A DNA stretch of 64,000 nt from Phyllobacterium sophorae (GTDB lineage: Bacteria; Pseudomonadota; Alphaproteobacteria; Rhizobiales; Rhizobiaceae), in the NCBI RefSeq assembly GCF_003010965.1, contig NZ_PGGM01000009.1:62001-126000 (forward strand), written 5' to 3'. Positions 28,601 to 36,247 of this stretch are shown one piece after another; position 1 is the first letter of the stretch; each line of letters opens with the position of its first letter. A program made the position numbers and the translations under genes. The notes under the pieces were generated by a model. The model ran no database searches and had not been told where the DNA came from. It worked only from the letters and a program-made list of their open reading frames with translations.

Positions 28601-28876
28601 GCCGCAAAGGTCGGCAAACAACACGGTGACGGTGCGGCGGTCTGCTTCACTGGTGAGCTTGACAGGACGGAGAGTTCGTTCGGCGTTGGGAGCTGGCTTC
28701 AGGTGGCCATCTGTTTGCGGTGCACCAGGGATCCGAGTGCCGCATCTTGGACAAAACGCGAAGTCCGCAGGACACAGATATCCGCAGCCAAGGCAAGCAA
28801 TCGGCTGTTTCGCGCCGCATTTCGGGCAAAACGCAAAACCGCTTGTAACGTCAAAACCGCAACTGGTGCAGTCCAT
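25613..28876 (-). CDS. Zinc-ribbon class III nucleotide cyclase / AAA ATPase / TPR protein
   Basis: A 1087-residue multidomain protein. Two zinc ribbons open it (C3, C6, C17, C20 and C28, C31, C42, C45). A class III adenylate/guanylate cyclase domain follows (about 80-260) with both metal aspartates, D89 in VLFADLCGFT and D133 in GDAMLALFG. An AAA-type ATPase has Walker A at about 311-318 (GEAGIGKS) and a Walker B-like LLVVEDLHWAD. The C-terminal half is TPR-like helical repeats. ATG 28876 follows GAGG; an in-frame TTG two codons upstream is less likely. Such proteins are thought to couple signal sensing to cyclic nucleotide synthesis; the signal is unknown. Confidence 0.88.
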   Translation of the reverse strand: MDCTSCGFDVTSGFAFCPKCGAKQPIACLGCGYLCPADFAFCPRCGTRIPGAPQTDGHLKPAPNAERTLRPVKLTSEADRRTVTVLFADLCGFTALSEQLDPEVMQTLQNELFEELTVAVQSFGGFVDKFIGDAMLALFGAPVAHEDDPERALRAALDMVDRAADVGQRWQARVHVPLVLHVGVNTGPVVTGGFGAGNAKSYSVTGDTVNSAQRLQSMAEPGEVLVGPLTYRLTRHAFAYDLIGDVALRGKIGSVLVHRLVGPLDAPRAARGLETLGLSAPMIGRDAELTRMLSCLNLACGGAAQLIRLIGEAGIGKSRLTDEFLARAGNDERFTNVVVRRAVCSPLGEQSYGTLAAVLRSAYEIAPTETAERTRELLATGLNGLGLAIEDVEQLMPLLFYILGIGDPDGVLKHVEPEQLRRQIFYAIRVIFERRLARTPLLLVVEDLHWADTASLEALRFLMDRLERSRFMLVTTHRPAFDTDMLDSSRTSLTALRLAPLPASEGRQLLTAFFGPSRRGLPADLCNRILERASGNPLFIEEILRGLIEVGAVQRDGPRWRIAAKEATVEIPVSIQAMLLARMDRLPPEARRLAQEAAVIGPHFDAILLKSIAGDQANVEVGLDILCDAEIIEEVTSAGPVSSRTYRFTQTLLHDVIYQNLLLQRRTEMHSLVGVTLERLYGSDPERLEDLILLGHHFSQTPARKKGARYLTTAGDRARKTYANDDAIRLYRQALDALSDAGDQGTEWLLLCERIADLCGPAGERDTANAYYQKVLKVFRSAGHPEASARILRKLGRLLWDSGKRDEAEIRYTEAATLLEGIDSPIERAHLLQERGHLAFRTGDHAGAVRWADEALRCAKSLVSDADAEAEIEATRAIAEALNTKGVALARLGRNREAVCEVEQSVKVAEDAALLSVACRGYTNLGVLYTVVNPQLAIETCRRGLEMACRIGDLGFQAQLLANLAVACCTFTDRCANEGVPAAKRSIEIDRALDQRDHLPVPLTVLGQIYQCHGQPELARHCYNEALEVAGKTGEPQLLFPCYDGLATLNLDLDDMAEAERYFALAQEICARHGLDPEALVVLPFLD

Positions 28877-29037
28877 CGTCAACGACCTCGCAGGAGCCGC
28901 GACTTGCGATCGTGTTTCCGGCCATATTCAAATGAGCTTGGTGCTCCGACAAATAATGGACCCGCGACAGTCGACTAGCAAGCGGCGAGGCTTGAAGCGA
29001 GATATTGGACACGACGCACGCCCCGGTATTCCACCGT

Positions 29038-29799
29038 CTAGACGACCGTTTCGCCGCCATCCACCACAAGTGCTTGCCCGGTGATATAGGATGAACGGTC
29101 CGAAGCCAGAAAAAGGATCGATTCAGCAATTTCATCGACGCTGGCCCAGCGTCCAAGCGGCACCTGCTGGCGGACATAGGCTTCGATCGCCTCGCGCCCG
29201 CCCATTTGGGCGATGAATGGTTCATTGAAGGGCGTATCCACCCAGCCGGGGCACAGAGCGTTCACGCGGATTCCGAACTTCGCATAATCACCGGCCATCT
29301 GCCGTGTCATGGCAATGACGGCATGCTTGGTTGTGGTATAGGCGATCATCTCGCGATCATAGAGTACGCCCGACGATGACGACGTGTTGAGAATGACGCC
29401 GCGTCCTGCAGCTTTCATCACCGGTATGACGAGACGCGCCGCCATGAAATGCGCCCGAACATTCAAGCTCCACGAGCGGTCGAACCCCTCGATTTCTACC
29501 TTCTCAAGATCGCCTGCGACCTGTGCGCCGGCATGATTGTGCAAAATGTCGATACGGCGATGCCGGGTGACGATAGAGGATATGCCCGCTGCAAGCGCAC
29601 GATCGTCGGTGACATCGACGATCATCGGTTCCCCACTTCCACCTGCCTTCGTGATGTAATCTACCGTGTGCTCCGCACCTTCCGCATTTTGATCGGCGAC
29701 GATTACATGGGCGCCTTCACGCGCGAGAATGGCGGCGCCGGCCTGGCCTATTCCGGAGCCAGCTCCGGTCACGATAGCAACGCGATCTCTGAGGATCAT
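29038..29799 (-). CDS. Short-chain dehydrogenase/reductase
   Basis: A 253-residue classical SDR. The NAD(P) motif is VTGAGSGIG (about 9-17); the catalytic Ser lies in the LNTSSSSG block and the Tyr-Lys pair in AYTTTKHAV. The C-terminal GQALVVDGG is typical of 3-oxoacyl-ACP reductase or glucose 1-dehydrogenase-like enzymes. The aspartate ending the second strand (VADQN) suggests NAD preference. It is 14 bp downstream of the last permease of the polyamine-type importer, so it probably oxidises the imported compound. Substrate not identifiable. Confidence 0.9.
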   Translation of the reverse strand: MILRDRVAIVTGAGSGIGQAGAAILAREGAHVIVADQNAEGAEHTVDYITKAGGSGEPMIVDVTDDRALAAGISSIVTRHRRIDILHNHAGAQVAGDLEKVEIEGFDRSWSLNVRAHFMAARLVIPVMKAAGRGVILNTSSSSGVLYDREMIAYTTTKHAVIAMTRQMAGDYAKFGIRVNALCPGWVDTPFNEPFIAQMGGREAIEAYVRQQVPLGRWASVDEIAESILFLASDRSSYITGQALVVDGGETVV

Positions 29800-29813
29800 G
29801 GGTGTTTCCTGTA

Positions 29814-30626
29814 TCAGTTTGTTGGTTTTTTCTCACGCATCAGGATGCGTGCAATCAGGATCATCATCAGCGAAGCGACAAGGACCAGCGTGGCGACTGC
29901 GTTGATTTCCGGCGTCACGCCCCTGCGGATCGAGGCGAAGACGTAGATCGGCAAGGTTGTCTTCGAGCCCGCAACGAAAAATGCGATGATGAAATCGTCG
30001 AAGGAGAAGGTGAAGGAAAGCAGAAAGCCCGCGAGCACCGAAGGAAGGATTTGCGGCAGCACGACGAGCCGGAATGTGGTGAGGGGTGTCGCATAGAGAT
30101 CGCTGGAGGCCTCGACAATGTCCCTGCCAAGGCTGGCGATACGGGCCTTGACGATCATCGTCACCAGCGCCATCGAAAAGAGGCCGTGGGCGGCAATAAT
30201 GGATCCATAGCCAAGGCCAAGTTGCGGTGGATTTTCGCCAGGCCATACCGAGGCCAAAACCGGATTCATGAAGGAGAACACTTCAACCAGGGCGACCAGC
30301 GTGGCAATGCCGATCACGACACCAGGTACGACGATGGCGGCGGCGAACAGGCCGTCCAGCACCGCTCGGGAGCGAGGGCGCAGCCGCTCCATGCCAAGCG
30401 CTGCCATTGTGCCGAATATGGCGGCGAGCGTTGCACTGGTCAGCGCGATGATCAGGCTGTTCTGCAGCGCGGCCACGAGGAAGGTATTACCGAGCGCCTT
30501 GCCATACCACATGGTCGAAAAGCCGGTGAACTCGCTGGCATTGCGGCCGGCATTGAAGGAAAACAGCACCACAAGCGCAATAGGTGCATAGAGGAACAGG
30601 TAGACGGCTGAAATAAAGGCACGCAT
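29814..30626 (-). CDS. PotC-type ABC transporter permease
   Basis: A 270-residue inner-membrane permease of the spermidine/putrescine group (six spans, EAA loop EASSDLYATPLTTFRLVVLP near residue 150). The ATG at 30626 overlaps the stop of the preceding permease as ATGA; an in-frame reading further upstream runs through that permease gene and is rejected. It works with the adjacent PotB-, PotD- and PotA-like components. Confidence 0.88.
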   Translation of the reverse strand: MRAFISAVYLFLYAPIALVVLFSFNAGRNASEFTGFSTMWYGKALGNTFLVAALQNSLIIALTSATLAAIFGTMAALGMERLRPRSRAVLDGLFAAAIVVPGVVIGIATLVALVEVFSFMNPVLASVWPGENPPQLGLGYGSIIAAHGLFSMALVTMIVKARIASLGRDIVEASSDLYATPLTTFRLVVLPQILPSVLAGFLLSFTFSFDDFIIAFFVAGSKTTLPIYVFASIRRGVTPEINAVATLVLVASLMMILIARILMREKKPTN

Positions 30627-31492
30627 CAGACGAGGTCCACCTGTCTTGTTCCGGCGATCTTCCAGGCAATCCGCATGGCGATCAAAAGCACGAAGACCAC
30701 GACGACCACGAGAGTGACGGCGATCGCCGAGCCGAATGGCCAATTGCGCGATTGCAGGAAGAGATCCACAAGCGCATTGCCTATGAAGAACACCTTGCCG
30801 CCGCCAAGCAGCTGCGGGATCAGATATTCGCCGAGCAGGAGAATGGTAACGAGCGCCAGACCGGTCATAACCCCGGGCAGGGAGAGCGGCAGCGTCACGC
30901 TGAAAAAGGTGGAGACCGGTTTGGCGCCAAGATCGGCGGAGGCTTCGAGCAGGCGGCGATCCAGTTTTTCGAGGCTGACATAGATCGGCATGATCATTAG
31001 CGGCAGATAGCCATAGACGATGCCCAGAAGCACGGCGCCGGGCGTATTGAGAATACGGACGTCCTCGAAGCCGATCATGTCCAGAAGGTGAGGAATGCCG
31101 CGGGAGCCGAGGAGATACATCCACGCATAGGTGCGCACCAGCAGGCTTGTCCAGAATGGAACGACGACGAGGGATACGAGGAGCAACCGGTAACGCGGGC
31201 TGGCCCTGACCGCCAGATAATATGCGACCGGATAGGCAACGACGAGACAGACCAACGAGCCGACCGGTGCAAGAACAAGAGTGTTCCAGAAGGCAGCGGA
31301 GCGGGCCGGAAGATTGGCGAATTGAGCAAAGGTGAAGGCCGGCTGATAGCCGCCTTCAGGAGCTCGCTCGCCGACGGAAAAGACCAGCATTGCGATGAAT
31401 GGCAGTACAAGAAAGATGAAAAGCCACGCCACGGCCGGCGCGACAAGCGCCGCCGTGACCATCCCTCGTTTTGTGTTTAGTGCCAATGCCAT
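30626..31492 (-). CDS. PotB-type ABC transporter permease
   Basis: A 288-residue permease with six predicted spans and EAA loop EASADLGAKPVSTFFSVTLP around residue 185. The ATG at 31492 is preferred to an earlier in-frame start 14 codons upstream because GAGAG lies just before it and the upstream residues are not family-like. It forms the channel with the translationally coupled PotC-type permease. Confidence 0.87.
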   Translation of the reverse strand: MALALNTKRGMVTAALVAPAVAWLFIFLVLPFIAMLVFSVGERAPEGGYQPAFTFAQFANLPARSAAFWNTLVLAPVGSLVCLVVAYPVAYYLAVRASPRYRLLLVSLVVVPFWTSLLVRTYAWMYLLGSRGIPHLLDMIGFEDVRILNTPGAVLLGIVYGYLPLMIMPIYVSLEKLDRRLLEASADLGAKPVSTFFSVTLPLSLPGVMTGLALVTILLLGEYLIPQLLGGGKVFFIGNALVDLFLQSRNWPFGSAIAVTLVVVVVFVLLIAMRIAWKIAGTRQVDLV

Positions 31493-31520
31493 GGGGAGCT
31501 CTCTAACGATCGATGCCTTG

Positions 31521-31547
31521 CCTCCCCTCGCCACACCGGGGGGGAGG
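31521..31547 (-). terminator. Hairpin between the binding-protein and permease genes
   Basis: CCTCCCC (31521-31527) pairs with GGGGAGG (31541-31547) around a 13-nt loop, 17 bp after the binding-protein stop. There is no T-run on the transcribed strand, so attenuation or mRNA stabilisation is likelier than full termination. Confidence 0.5.
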
Positions 31548-31563
31548 GGGCTGGGGTTTTTCG

Positions 31564-32724
31564 TCAGGCGGACTTGAAGCGCGCCATGACCTCGGCGCGT
31601 GCCGGATCGGTGAGGGTGACGGCAGCGCCGAATTCCAGCGGCGTCAGCTCAGCTTCCGGCGGATAGACGATGGTGTTGGATGTGACTTCCTTTGGCAGGA
31701 GCGAGAGCACTCGGCTGTCGGTCGTTGGCGCTCCATTGGCGATATGCTCCTTCACGGCATTGGCCGGATCCATCAGATAGTTCAGCAGAGCGTAGCCCGC
31801 TGGCTTGTTGGCCGCGCTTTTCGGAATGGCATAGAAATCAGACCAGATCTCGCCGCCATCCTTGCCAAGGACGAATTTGATCTCGGGAACGTCGCGGTTC
31901 AACTGTGCACCGTCATTGGTCCAGCACATCGTCATCCAGGCGTCCCCTGCGCGCATCCCCGGCTGGTAGTCACTGTTGATGGCGTAGAGGTGCGGCTTGA
32001 CCTTGATGAGGAGCTCTTCCGCCTTGGCGAGTTCTTCGGGCTTAACCGAATTGAAGGAATAACCAAGCGAGACGAGCGCATTGCCGATCGTGGTCAGCTG
32101 ATAGTCGTGTACCATGACGCGCCCGTCAGCCTCCCCCTGGGCAACCTGGAAGAAGTCCTTCCAGCTTGTGACGGGCGTCTTGATCTTCGTGGAGTTGAGA
32201 GCGATGCCAGTCGTTCCCCAGTTTTTCGGTACCGCATAGGTCGTACCGTCGACCACGCCTTCGGCGGTGAAGCGCGCCGTTTCCGTCGAGGCGTTGTAGT
32301 TGGGCACTTTTGCCATATCGAGCGGGTCGATAAGACCAAGTTTGACATAGGTAGAGATAGTGTAGTTGGTCGGCACGAACAGATCCCAGCCGGTGCCGCC
32401 GGCCTGCAGCTTGGCCAGCATTTCCTCGTTGGAACCGAAGACATTGACTTCGACGGCAACGCCGGTCGCTGCGGTGAAGGCTTCGAAGGTCGCGGGGTCA
32501 TGGTAGTTCGGCCATGTGGCGATCGACATCTGCTTGCCGAGGTCTTCGGCAAAGGCGGGCGTTGAGAAAAGGCTGGTCTCATGCGCCAGTACGGCCGATG
32601 CAAGGCCAAGGCCGGTGACGCCGAGAAAATGCCGGCGCGTGACCGATCCGCGTTTGAGGCGCATCAGTTCATTTGTCAGTTGTTCGACGGAAATTGGGGC
32701 ATTCTCTTTATATGACTTAGACAT
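31564..32724 (-). CDS. Polyamine-type ABC substrate-binding protein with Tat signal
   Basis: A 386-residue PotD/PotF-like periplasmic binding protein. The N-terminus carries a long n-region and twin-arginine motif TRRHFLG (about 29-35), followed by a hydrophobic stretch and AFA/ED cleavage near residue 58, so it appears to be exported folded through Tat, unlike the Sec-type signals of the other binding proteins here. Conserved blocks (IATWPNYHDP, GTTGIALN) place it with spermidine/putrescine-like proteins, a family that also binds opines and amino compounds; the ligand is unproven. Confidence 0.88.
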   Translation of the reverse strand: MSKSYKENAPISVEQLTNELMRLKRGSVTRRHFLGVTGLGLASAVLAHETSLFSTPAFAEDLGKQMSIATWPNYHDPATFEAFTAATGVAVEVNVFGSNEEMLAKLQAGGTGWDLFVPTNYTISTYVKLGLIDPLDMAKVPNYNASTETARFTAEGVVDGTTYAVPKNWGTTGIALNSTKIKTPVTSWKDFFQVAQGEADGRVMVHDYQLTTIGNALVSLGYSFNSVKPEELAKAEELLIKVKPHLYAINSDYQPGMRAGDAWMTMCWTNDGAQLNRDVPEIKFVLGKDGGEIWSDFYAIPKSAANKPAGYALLNYLMDPANAVKEHIANGAPTTDSRVLSLLPKEVTSNTIVYPPEAELTPLEFGAAVTLTDPARAEVMARFKSA

Positions 32725-32751
32725 GAAGATGTTCCCTTTTTTTGGTTGTGT

Positions 32752-33840
32752 TCAAGCCGGAAAGATATGTGCAGCGCTGGGGTCGAAGTTCAGCACGACC
32801 CTTTCATTCGGTTCGACAAGCTCGCCGTCGGCGAGGTCGCTTCGGTCGGCAGTGACGAGGAAATCGCCAAGCCCCTCGACGGCAATGGAATATTCGGCGG
32901 ATGATCCAAGGAAGATGCGGTGGGTGACGATGCCGGAAAACTTGCCGGACGCCGAGCCATTTTGCCGATGCAGACTGATTGCTTCCGGGCGGAGCGCCAG
33001 GATTGCGGAGCCAGGTTTGAGAGCCGATCGGCCAGGTATCGATAGCGCGCTGCCATCGGCAAGGCGCAATGTGGAACCATCTGCTTCGACGGTTGCGGCA
33101 ATGCGATTGGTCTTGCCAACGAAATCCGCCACGAAGAAGTCCGTTGGGTGATCATATACGTCCCGCGGCGCTGCGAGCTGGACGATACGTCCAGCATTCA
33201 TCACACAGACGAGATCGCTCATCGACAAAGCTTCCTCCTGGTCATGCGTTACCAGGACGAAGGTAATGCCGAGTTCCCGTTGGAGTGTCTGCAATTCGAT
33301 CTGCATGGCGGTGCGCAATTTCTTGTCGAGCGCCGCAAGCGGTTCATCGAGGAGCAGGACGGAAGGCTTGTTCACCAGCGCACGCGCCAGCGCCACACGC
33401 TGCTGCTGGCCGCCGGACATCTCGTGGATGCGGCGCTTGCCGAAGCCACCGAGCCGGACCATCTCCAGCGCCTCATTGGCGCGTCGGGAAATTTCCCTGG
33501 CATTGATCCTGGGGCGCGCTTGCCTCAGCCCATAGGAGACGTTCTGCTCGACGTCAAAATGCGGAAAGAGTGCATATTGCTGGAACACCATATTGACGGG
33601 ACGGCGATATGCCGGGACACCGTTCATAGGCTGGCCGTTGATCAAGACTTCGCCGGTTGTGGGCTGTTCGAAGCCGCCGATCATCCGCAGGCACGTGGTC
33701 TTGCCGCAACCGGATGGGCCAAGCAGCGCAACGAACGCGCCCTTTGGCACCTGAAGGTTGATGTCGGAGACGGCAGTCACAGCGCCATAGGATTTGCTGA
33801 CCGACCGGAACTCGATGTCGTTCGTTGAAGCGGATATCAC
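32752..33840 (-). CDS. PotA-type ABC transporter ATP-binding protein
   Basis: A 362-residue ATPase: Walker [10 protein letters not shown] (about 38-46), signature MSGGQQQR (about 137), Walker B VLLLDEP and switch histidine VTHDQEE, then a C-terminal TOBE domain. The start at 33840 is GTG with AGGGG just upstream. First gene of a five-gene minus-strand operon (ATPase, binding protein, two permeases, SDR). The divergent LuxR-type gene across a 188-bp gap is the likely regulator. Confidence 0.9.
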   Translation of the reverse strand: MISASTNDIEFRSVSKSYGAVTAVSDINLQVPKGAFVALLGPSGCGKTTCLRMIGGFEQPTTGEVLINGQPMNGVPAYRRPVNMVFQQYALFPHFDVEQNVSYGLRQARPRINAREISRRANEALEMVRLGGFGKRRIHEMSGGQQQRVALARALVNKPSVLLLDEPLAALDKKLRTAMQIELQTLQRELGITFVLVTHDQEEALSMSDLVCVMNAGRIVQLAAPRDVYDHPTDFFVADFVGKTNRIAATVEADGSTLRLADGSALSIPGRSALKPGSAILALRPEAISLHRQNGSASGKFSGIVTHRIFLGSSAEYSIAVEGLGDFLVTADRSDLADGELVEPNERVVLNFDPSAAHIFPA

Positions 33841-33932
33841 GTTGGTCCCCTGCGGCTTGAGTTAACAGAAGCAGTCTTCGCTGCCTTCTTGCCACCGTCG
33901 TTCTTGACAGCCTAGTCAACAAGCGGCTGCGC

Positions 33933-33989
33933 GGTATATACCCCGAAAGAGGTATTTCAACCGGAAAATGCCAATGTAAGGTATATGCC
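33933..33989. promoter_or_regulatory. GGTATATRCC repeats between the pot-like operon and luxR-type gene
   Basis: A palindrome GGTATATACC (33933-33942), a near copy GGTATATGCC (33980-33989) and a looser GGTATTTCAACC (33951-33962) lie in the 188-bp divergent gap. Repeated dyads of this kind are typical operator sites for the neighbouring regulator; binding is inferred. Confidence 0.5.
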
Positions 33990-34028
33990 GGAGCGGGAAA
34001 AACATGAGCTGCAACGAGGGGGAGTTCA

Positions 34029-34835
34029 ATGAGCGTCGACGTCGAAATGCTGTTCGATGCATTCCGCCAGTTCGTAGGCAAATCGTCGTTGGTGCCGCGG
34101 GAATTTGGCCATCTCTTCGGACAGACCATGCATGCGCTGGTGAAGTTCGACTACATCGTGGTGTTTGCCTATCGCGGCAATGAGCGTCCTATTGACCTCT
34201 ACAGCACTTTTGATCCGGCGGAGCATGTAATTTTCGTTAGCCTGTATCAGGCAGGGCCTTATCTGCTCGATCCATTCTATCACACGGCGCGGGCTCCCAG
34301 GCCCGGTGTCTGGCGCATGCGCGAACTTGCGCCTGACCGGTTCTTTTCAAGCGAATATTACCGTACCTATTATGTGCAGACCGGCCTTGCCGAAGAAATC
34401 GGCTACTTCGTTCCAGTCGGAAACGACATTACGATCGTGCTGTCATTGATGCGGCGCGGCGAGACGGGACCGTTTCCGGCTCAGGAGTTTTCGCTGCTGC
34501 GCAAGGCCGATCCGCTGGTCGCAACGCTTGTGAGGCAATATTGCTCGGACATCGGCCATCTTTTCGATGCCGCCGTGGCAAAGCAAGGCCGAGGCCGGCG
34601 CAAGGTCAAGCTGAATGCGGCCGATACGGTCTGGCGCGACCTCAATCTCACCGATCGCGAAGCGGCGATCATTGAACTGGTGCTTCAAGGGCATTCATCG
34701 GAATCGATCGGGTTAAGGCTAAGTATTGCGACCGGAACGGTGAAGGTGCATCGGCGCAACGTCTATCGAAAGCTGGGTATTTCATCGCAAACACAGCTTC
34801 TATCGATCTACCTGAAACAACTGAACGAGCATTAG
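34029..34835 (+). CDS. LuxR-family transcriptional regulator
   Basis: A 268-residue regulator. The C-terminal LuxR HTH spans about residues 205-265 (LTDREAAIIELVLQGHSSESIG, then TGTVKVHRRNVYRKLGISSQ). The N-terminal about 180 residues are a sensor domain I do not recognise with confidence; autoinducer-domain residues are not obvious. GGGGGAG precedes the ATG. The gene is divergent from the polyamine-type ABC operon and most likely controls it in response to the imported substrate. Confidence 0.87.
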   Translation: MSVDVEMLFDAFRQFVGKSSLVPREFGHLFGQTMHALVKFDYIVVFAYRGNERPIDLYSTFDPAEHVIFVSLYQAGPYLLDPFYHTARAPRPGVWRMRELAPDRFFSSEYYRTYYVQTGLAEEIGYFVPVGNDITIVLSLMRRGETGPFPAQEFSLLRKADPLVATLVRQYCSDIGHLFDAAVAKQGRGRRKVKLNAADTVWRDLNLTDREAAIIELVLQGHSSESIGLRLSIATGTVKVHRRNVYRKLGISSQTQLLSIYLKQLNEH

Positions 34836-34875
34836 CGCTGTAGCACTCAAACAAGAAGCGCGGCCGTCGGATAGT

Positions 34876-35628
34876 TCAAGCAAGCAGGAGCGGGATGCCG
34901 AGGTCGCGGTAAGGGGCGAGCGGTTCGTCAACCATGTCCCTGGCTGCGACGATGCCGGTGAGGTTATCAACGCCCATGATCCGAAAGGGGGAGGCAAGGC
35001 CGAATTTTTCTGGCGTCGCGAGTACGTAGGTGCTGGCTGCTTGCTGGGCGATCGCATGTTTCACGGCGGCCTCCTCATAATCGCCCGTGGAAAGGCCATG
35101 CACCGGATGGATGGCCGTGATGCCAAGGAAGAAAATATCGACTCTCATCTGCGCGATGGAAGCAATCGCTGCAGCGCCGGTGGCCACCATTGAATGTTTG
35201 TAAAGCCTGCCGCCAATCAGGATTACCTCGGCGTCATGACGCTCCAGTTCGCTCGCGATTGTCGGGCTGTGTGTGATCACAGTAATGCGCATTTCCCGCG
35301 GCAGCGCTCTGGCGAGATGTGCATTTGTCGTTCCGCCATCGAGAAAGATTATCCGCCCATTCTCCACGAGGTCTGCTGCCCTACGGCCAAGGCTCTGCTT
35401 TGTTCCGTCTGAAATCTCCCGCCGCGCCGCTAAATCCGGCAGCGGCGGCGTCAATGGCAGGGCTCCACCATGAACGCGTTGAAGCAGGCCTTCGGCCGCC
35501 ATCTCCCTTAAATCACGCCGGATTGTGTCTTCGGAGACGCCTAGCTCGTCAGCCAATGGCTTGGCGATGATTTGCCCATCGCGATTGAGGCGCGTGGAGA
35601 TTAGGGCGCGCCGTTGAATGGTCAGCAT
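34876..35628 (-). CDS. DeoR-family transcriptional regulator
   Basis: A 250-residue DeoR-type repressor: N-terminal winged HTH (residues 4-58, DELGVSEDTIRRDLREM) and a C-terminal sugar-phosphate sensor domain with FLDGGTTNAHLA and VITHSPTIA. The ATG at 35628 follows AAGGAGG; an upstream in-frame extension would run through the palindromic operator. It is divergent from a small DUF4406-like gene, with a large inverted repeat in the 88-bp gap that is the probable operator for both. Confidence 0.9.
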   Translation of the reverse strand: MLTIQRRALISTRLNRDGQIIAKPLADELGVSEDTIRRDLREMAAEGLLQRVHGGALPLTPPLPDLAARREISDGTKQSLGRRAADLVENGRIIFLDGGTTNAHLARALPREMRITVITHSPTIASELERHDAEVILIGGRLYKHSMVATGAAAIASIAQMRVDIFFLGITAIHPVHGLSTGDYEEAAVKHAIAQQAASTYVLATPEKFGLASPFRIMGVDNLTGIVAARDMVDEPLAPYRDLGIPLLLA

Positions 35629-35655
35629 TGAATCCTCCTTGACTCTGCACGATAA

Positions 35656-35702
35656 TGCATGAAATATCACGAAAATCCAGAAATTTCTGGATATTTCATG
35701 CA
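35656..35702. promoter_or_regulatory. Nested inverted repeats in the DeoR/DUF4406 divergent promoter
   Basis: Outer arms TGCATGAAATATC (35656-35668) and GATATTTCATGCA (35690-35702) are perfect 13-bp complements. Inside lies a perfect 16-bp palindrome TCCAGAAATTTCTGGA (35676-35691) that shares its edge with the right arm. A further TTTCATGC occurs at 35713-35720 over the downstream start codon. The layout fits a DeoR-type operator controlling both genes. Confidence 0.75.
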
Positions 35703-35716
35703 AATGGAGGAATTTC

Positions 35717-36097
35717 ATGCTTATTCTCATCGCGGGGCCCTATCGGTCCGGTACGGGCGACGATGCACTGAAAATGAAGGAGAACCTGACGCGGCTCGAG
35801 CGGCCGTCTTATGCGCTCTTTAGAGCTGGGCACATTCCGATTATCGGCGAGTGGGTCGCACTGCCCGTATGGAATGCAGGGGGAGGAAAGTGCGTCGGGG
35901 ATGATCTTTATAACGAGGTTTTTCACCCAGTTGCTGGCCGGCTCTTGCAACTCTGCGACGCGGTGCTGCGACTGCCGGGGGCATCAAAAGGCGCGGATAA
36001 TGACGTTCGTATCGCCGAGGGACGCGGTATTCCAGTCTACTATCGACTGGAGGACGTGCCTGGTTGCGCGGGGGCCGATATCCCGCTTGACAGGTAA
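35717..36097 (+). CDS. DUF4406-like small protein (possible nucleoside deoxyribosyltransferase fold)
   Basis: A 126-residue soluble protein beginning MLILIAGPYRSGTGDD, a signature of DUF4406/nucleoside 2-deoxyribosyltransferase-like proteins. It also has HIPIIGEWVALP and LCDAVLRLPGASKGADNDVR, the latter resembling the substrate-binding acidic region of that fold. GGAGG lies 6 nt before the ATG. Placement between two DeoR regulators and near deoC is compatible with deoxynucleoside metabolism, but the substrate is not known. Confidence 0.75.
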   Translation: MLILIAGPYRSGTGDDALKMKENLTRLERPSYALFRAGHIPIIGEWVALPVWNAGGGKCVGDDLYNEVFHPVAGRLLQLCDAVLRLPGASKGADNDVRIAEGRGIPVYYRLEDVPGCAGADIPLDR

Positions 36098-36164
36098 AAC
36101 GGCGGACGGGACGCCGGGGCGTCGAACGCCCCCGGCACTTCACTGCATTTGCAGCTTGCTTTTA

Positions 36165-36184
36165 TTTTGTTATATTTATTACAA
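36165..36184. promoter_or_regulatory. Operator-like element upstream of the second deoR
   Basis: On the minus strand the 20-bp element reads TTGTAATAAATATAACAAAA. It matches 18 of 20 positions of the element at 37068-37087 before deoC, in opposite orientation. It lies 64-83 bp before the regulator start at 36248, suggesting that the regulator controls itself and deoC. Confidence 0.65.
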
Positions 36185-36247
36185 ATTGTGGAAGTCTATG
36201 GCGGATATCCTCAATCGGGGTTCTGCCCCCTTTTTGGAGAGGATGAC

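Noticed and set aside
35629..35730. N-terminal extension of the first DeoR-type regulator
   Set aside because: The extra residues are encoded by the palindromic operator; the ATG at 35628 has a strong AAGGAGG site and fits family length.
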